DNA of 64,000 nt from Verrucomicrobiia bacterium. Its GTDB lineage: Bacteria; Zixibacteria; MSB-5A5; DSPP01. The stretch's first letter is position 1. Each line of letters begins with the position of its first letter. Under the pieces are notes generated by a model. That model saw only the letters and a list, made by a program, of their open reading frames with translations. It ran no database searches and was not told the DNA's origin. This document shows positions 63,803 through 64,000 of the stretch, in pieces. The translations under genes and the position numbers were made by a program. The stretch spans positions 85,908-149,907 of the forward strand of contig DATLYY010000022.1 in assembly GCA_035574275.1 (NCBI GenBank), in the 5' to 3' direction.

Positions 63803-63806
63803 TTCC

Positions 63807-63904
63807 GTAGGGGCGGCTCCCCGTGCCCGCCCTTTTTTGTTTTCGTAGGGGCAGGTCTCGTGCCTGCCCGTTCTTGTCTTTGTAGGGGCAGGGTCACCCC
63901 GCCC
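63807..63904 (+). repeat. REP-like elements A12, A13 and A14 in tandem
   Basis: Three units: 63807-63830 (GTAGGGGCGGCTCCCCGTGC then CCGC), 63845-63868 (GTAGGGGCAGGTCTCGTGCC then TGCC) and 63882-63904 (GTAGGGGCAGGGTCACCCCG then CCC). Heads are constant; arms vary. Confidence 0.9.
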
Positions 63905-63908
63905 ATCT

Positions 63909-63935
63909 TGTCATTCTGAGCGCAGCGAAGAATCT
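63909..63935 (+). repeat. Repeat B, copy 7
   Basis: TGTCATTCTGAGCGCAGCG then AAGAATCT, directly after the REP cluster. The rest of the window end (63936-64000) shows no gene. Confidence 0.9.
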
Positions 63936-63991
63936 GGGTGGCGCGGTGCGGACGAATCTCTAATTTCCAGTTTCTAATCTCTGCCTTACAT

Positions 63992-64000
63992 GTAGGGGCG
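63992..64000 (+). repeat. REP-like element A15, cut by the window edge
   Basis: The last nine bases, GTAGGGGCG, are the head of another REP unit. Confidence 0.6.

Noticed and set aside
62575..63935. Tandem repeats near the window end considered as a CRISPR array
   Set aside because: Units are palindromic REP/C/B elements with variable arms and irregular short gaps; there is no constant repeat-spacer pattern and no cas gene.

Overview
The window is bacterial chromosome, GC-rich (mid-50s percent by eye), densely coded, with neighbouring genes commonly overlapping by 1-4 bases (ATGA, GTGA and TTGA junctions). Two features point to the FCB superphylum, perhaps a Zixibacteria-like candidate phylum: a PorV/PorQ-type outer-membrane barrel and a secreted BNR-repeat protein ending in dockerin-like repeats. 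No rRNA or marker phylogeny is available here, so this placement is an inference.

1-12,095 (+): one long, translationally coupled housekeeping run: the 3' end of purH, smg/DUF494, coaBC, family-4 uracil-DNA glycosylase, dnaB, mlaE-mlaF, radA, tgt, yajC, def, fmt and RNase G. 12,122-17,693 (-): a dockerin-tagged secreted protein, a PpiD-type foldase, glutamate dehydrogenase and a YfiT/DinB-fold protein. 17,824-22,401 (+): rhomboid protease, GNAT acetyltransferase and dnaE. 22,640-27,957 (+): an envelope/redox group with two thioredoxin-fold proteins, a secreted HMA metal-binding protein, a PorV-like barrel, a SurA-like foldase and a CTP-dependent lipid-kinase-like membrane protein. Next come a cold-shock gene with its own promoter and terminator, a threonine aldolase fused to a UPF0158 domain followed by a free-standing UPF0158 gene, a GT4 glycosyltransferase, tRNA-Gly and tRNA-Tyr with a GIY-YIG gene and a broken tRNA copy between them, lemA, rnpB and recJ.

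35,020-62,543 (+) is a catabolic island for branched-chain amino acids and odd-chain acyl-CoAs. The propionyl branch has meaB, two methylmalonyl-CoA mutase-type large subunits, one B12-binding small subunit, a split propionyl-CoA carboxylase and the epimerase. The leucine branch has a split methylcrotonyl-CoA carboxylase, methylglutaconyl-CoA hydratase, HMG-CoA lyase, a SCOT-type CoA transferase and thiolase. Hydroxyacyl-CoA dehydrogenase, three acyl-CoA dehydrogenases, branched-chain aminotransferase and tryptophanase are also present. No branched-chain ketoacid dehydrogenase is in view. rpiB and a short core-MetE close the window.

The most unusual material lies in the joints of this island. 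From about 38 kb onward I find about 15 REP-like palindromes with a constant GTAGGGGC-type head and arms that vary but stay self-complementary. A RAYT transposase gene lies beside them and carries one copy inside its reading frame. There are also seven copies of a second hairpin repeat (core GTCATTCTGAGCGAAGCG) whose stem bases co-vary. Two of these copies, inverted, bracket a small GIY-YIG nuclease gene that fills the whole gap between two leucine-pathway genes. I saw neither family in the first 38 kb. I found no CRISPR array, prophage or classical insertion sequence.
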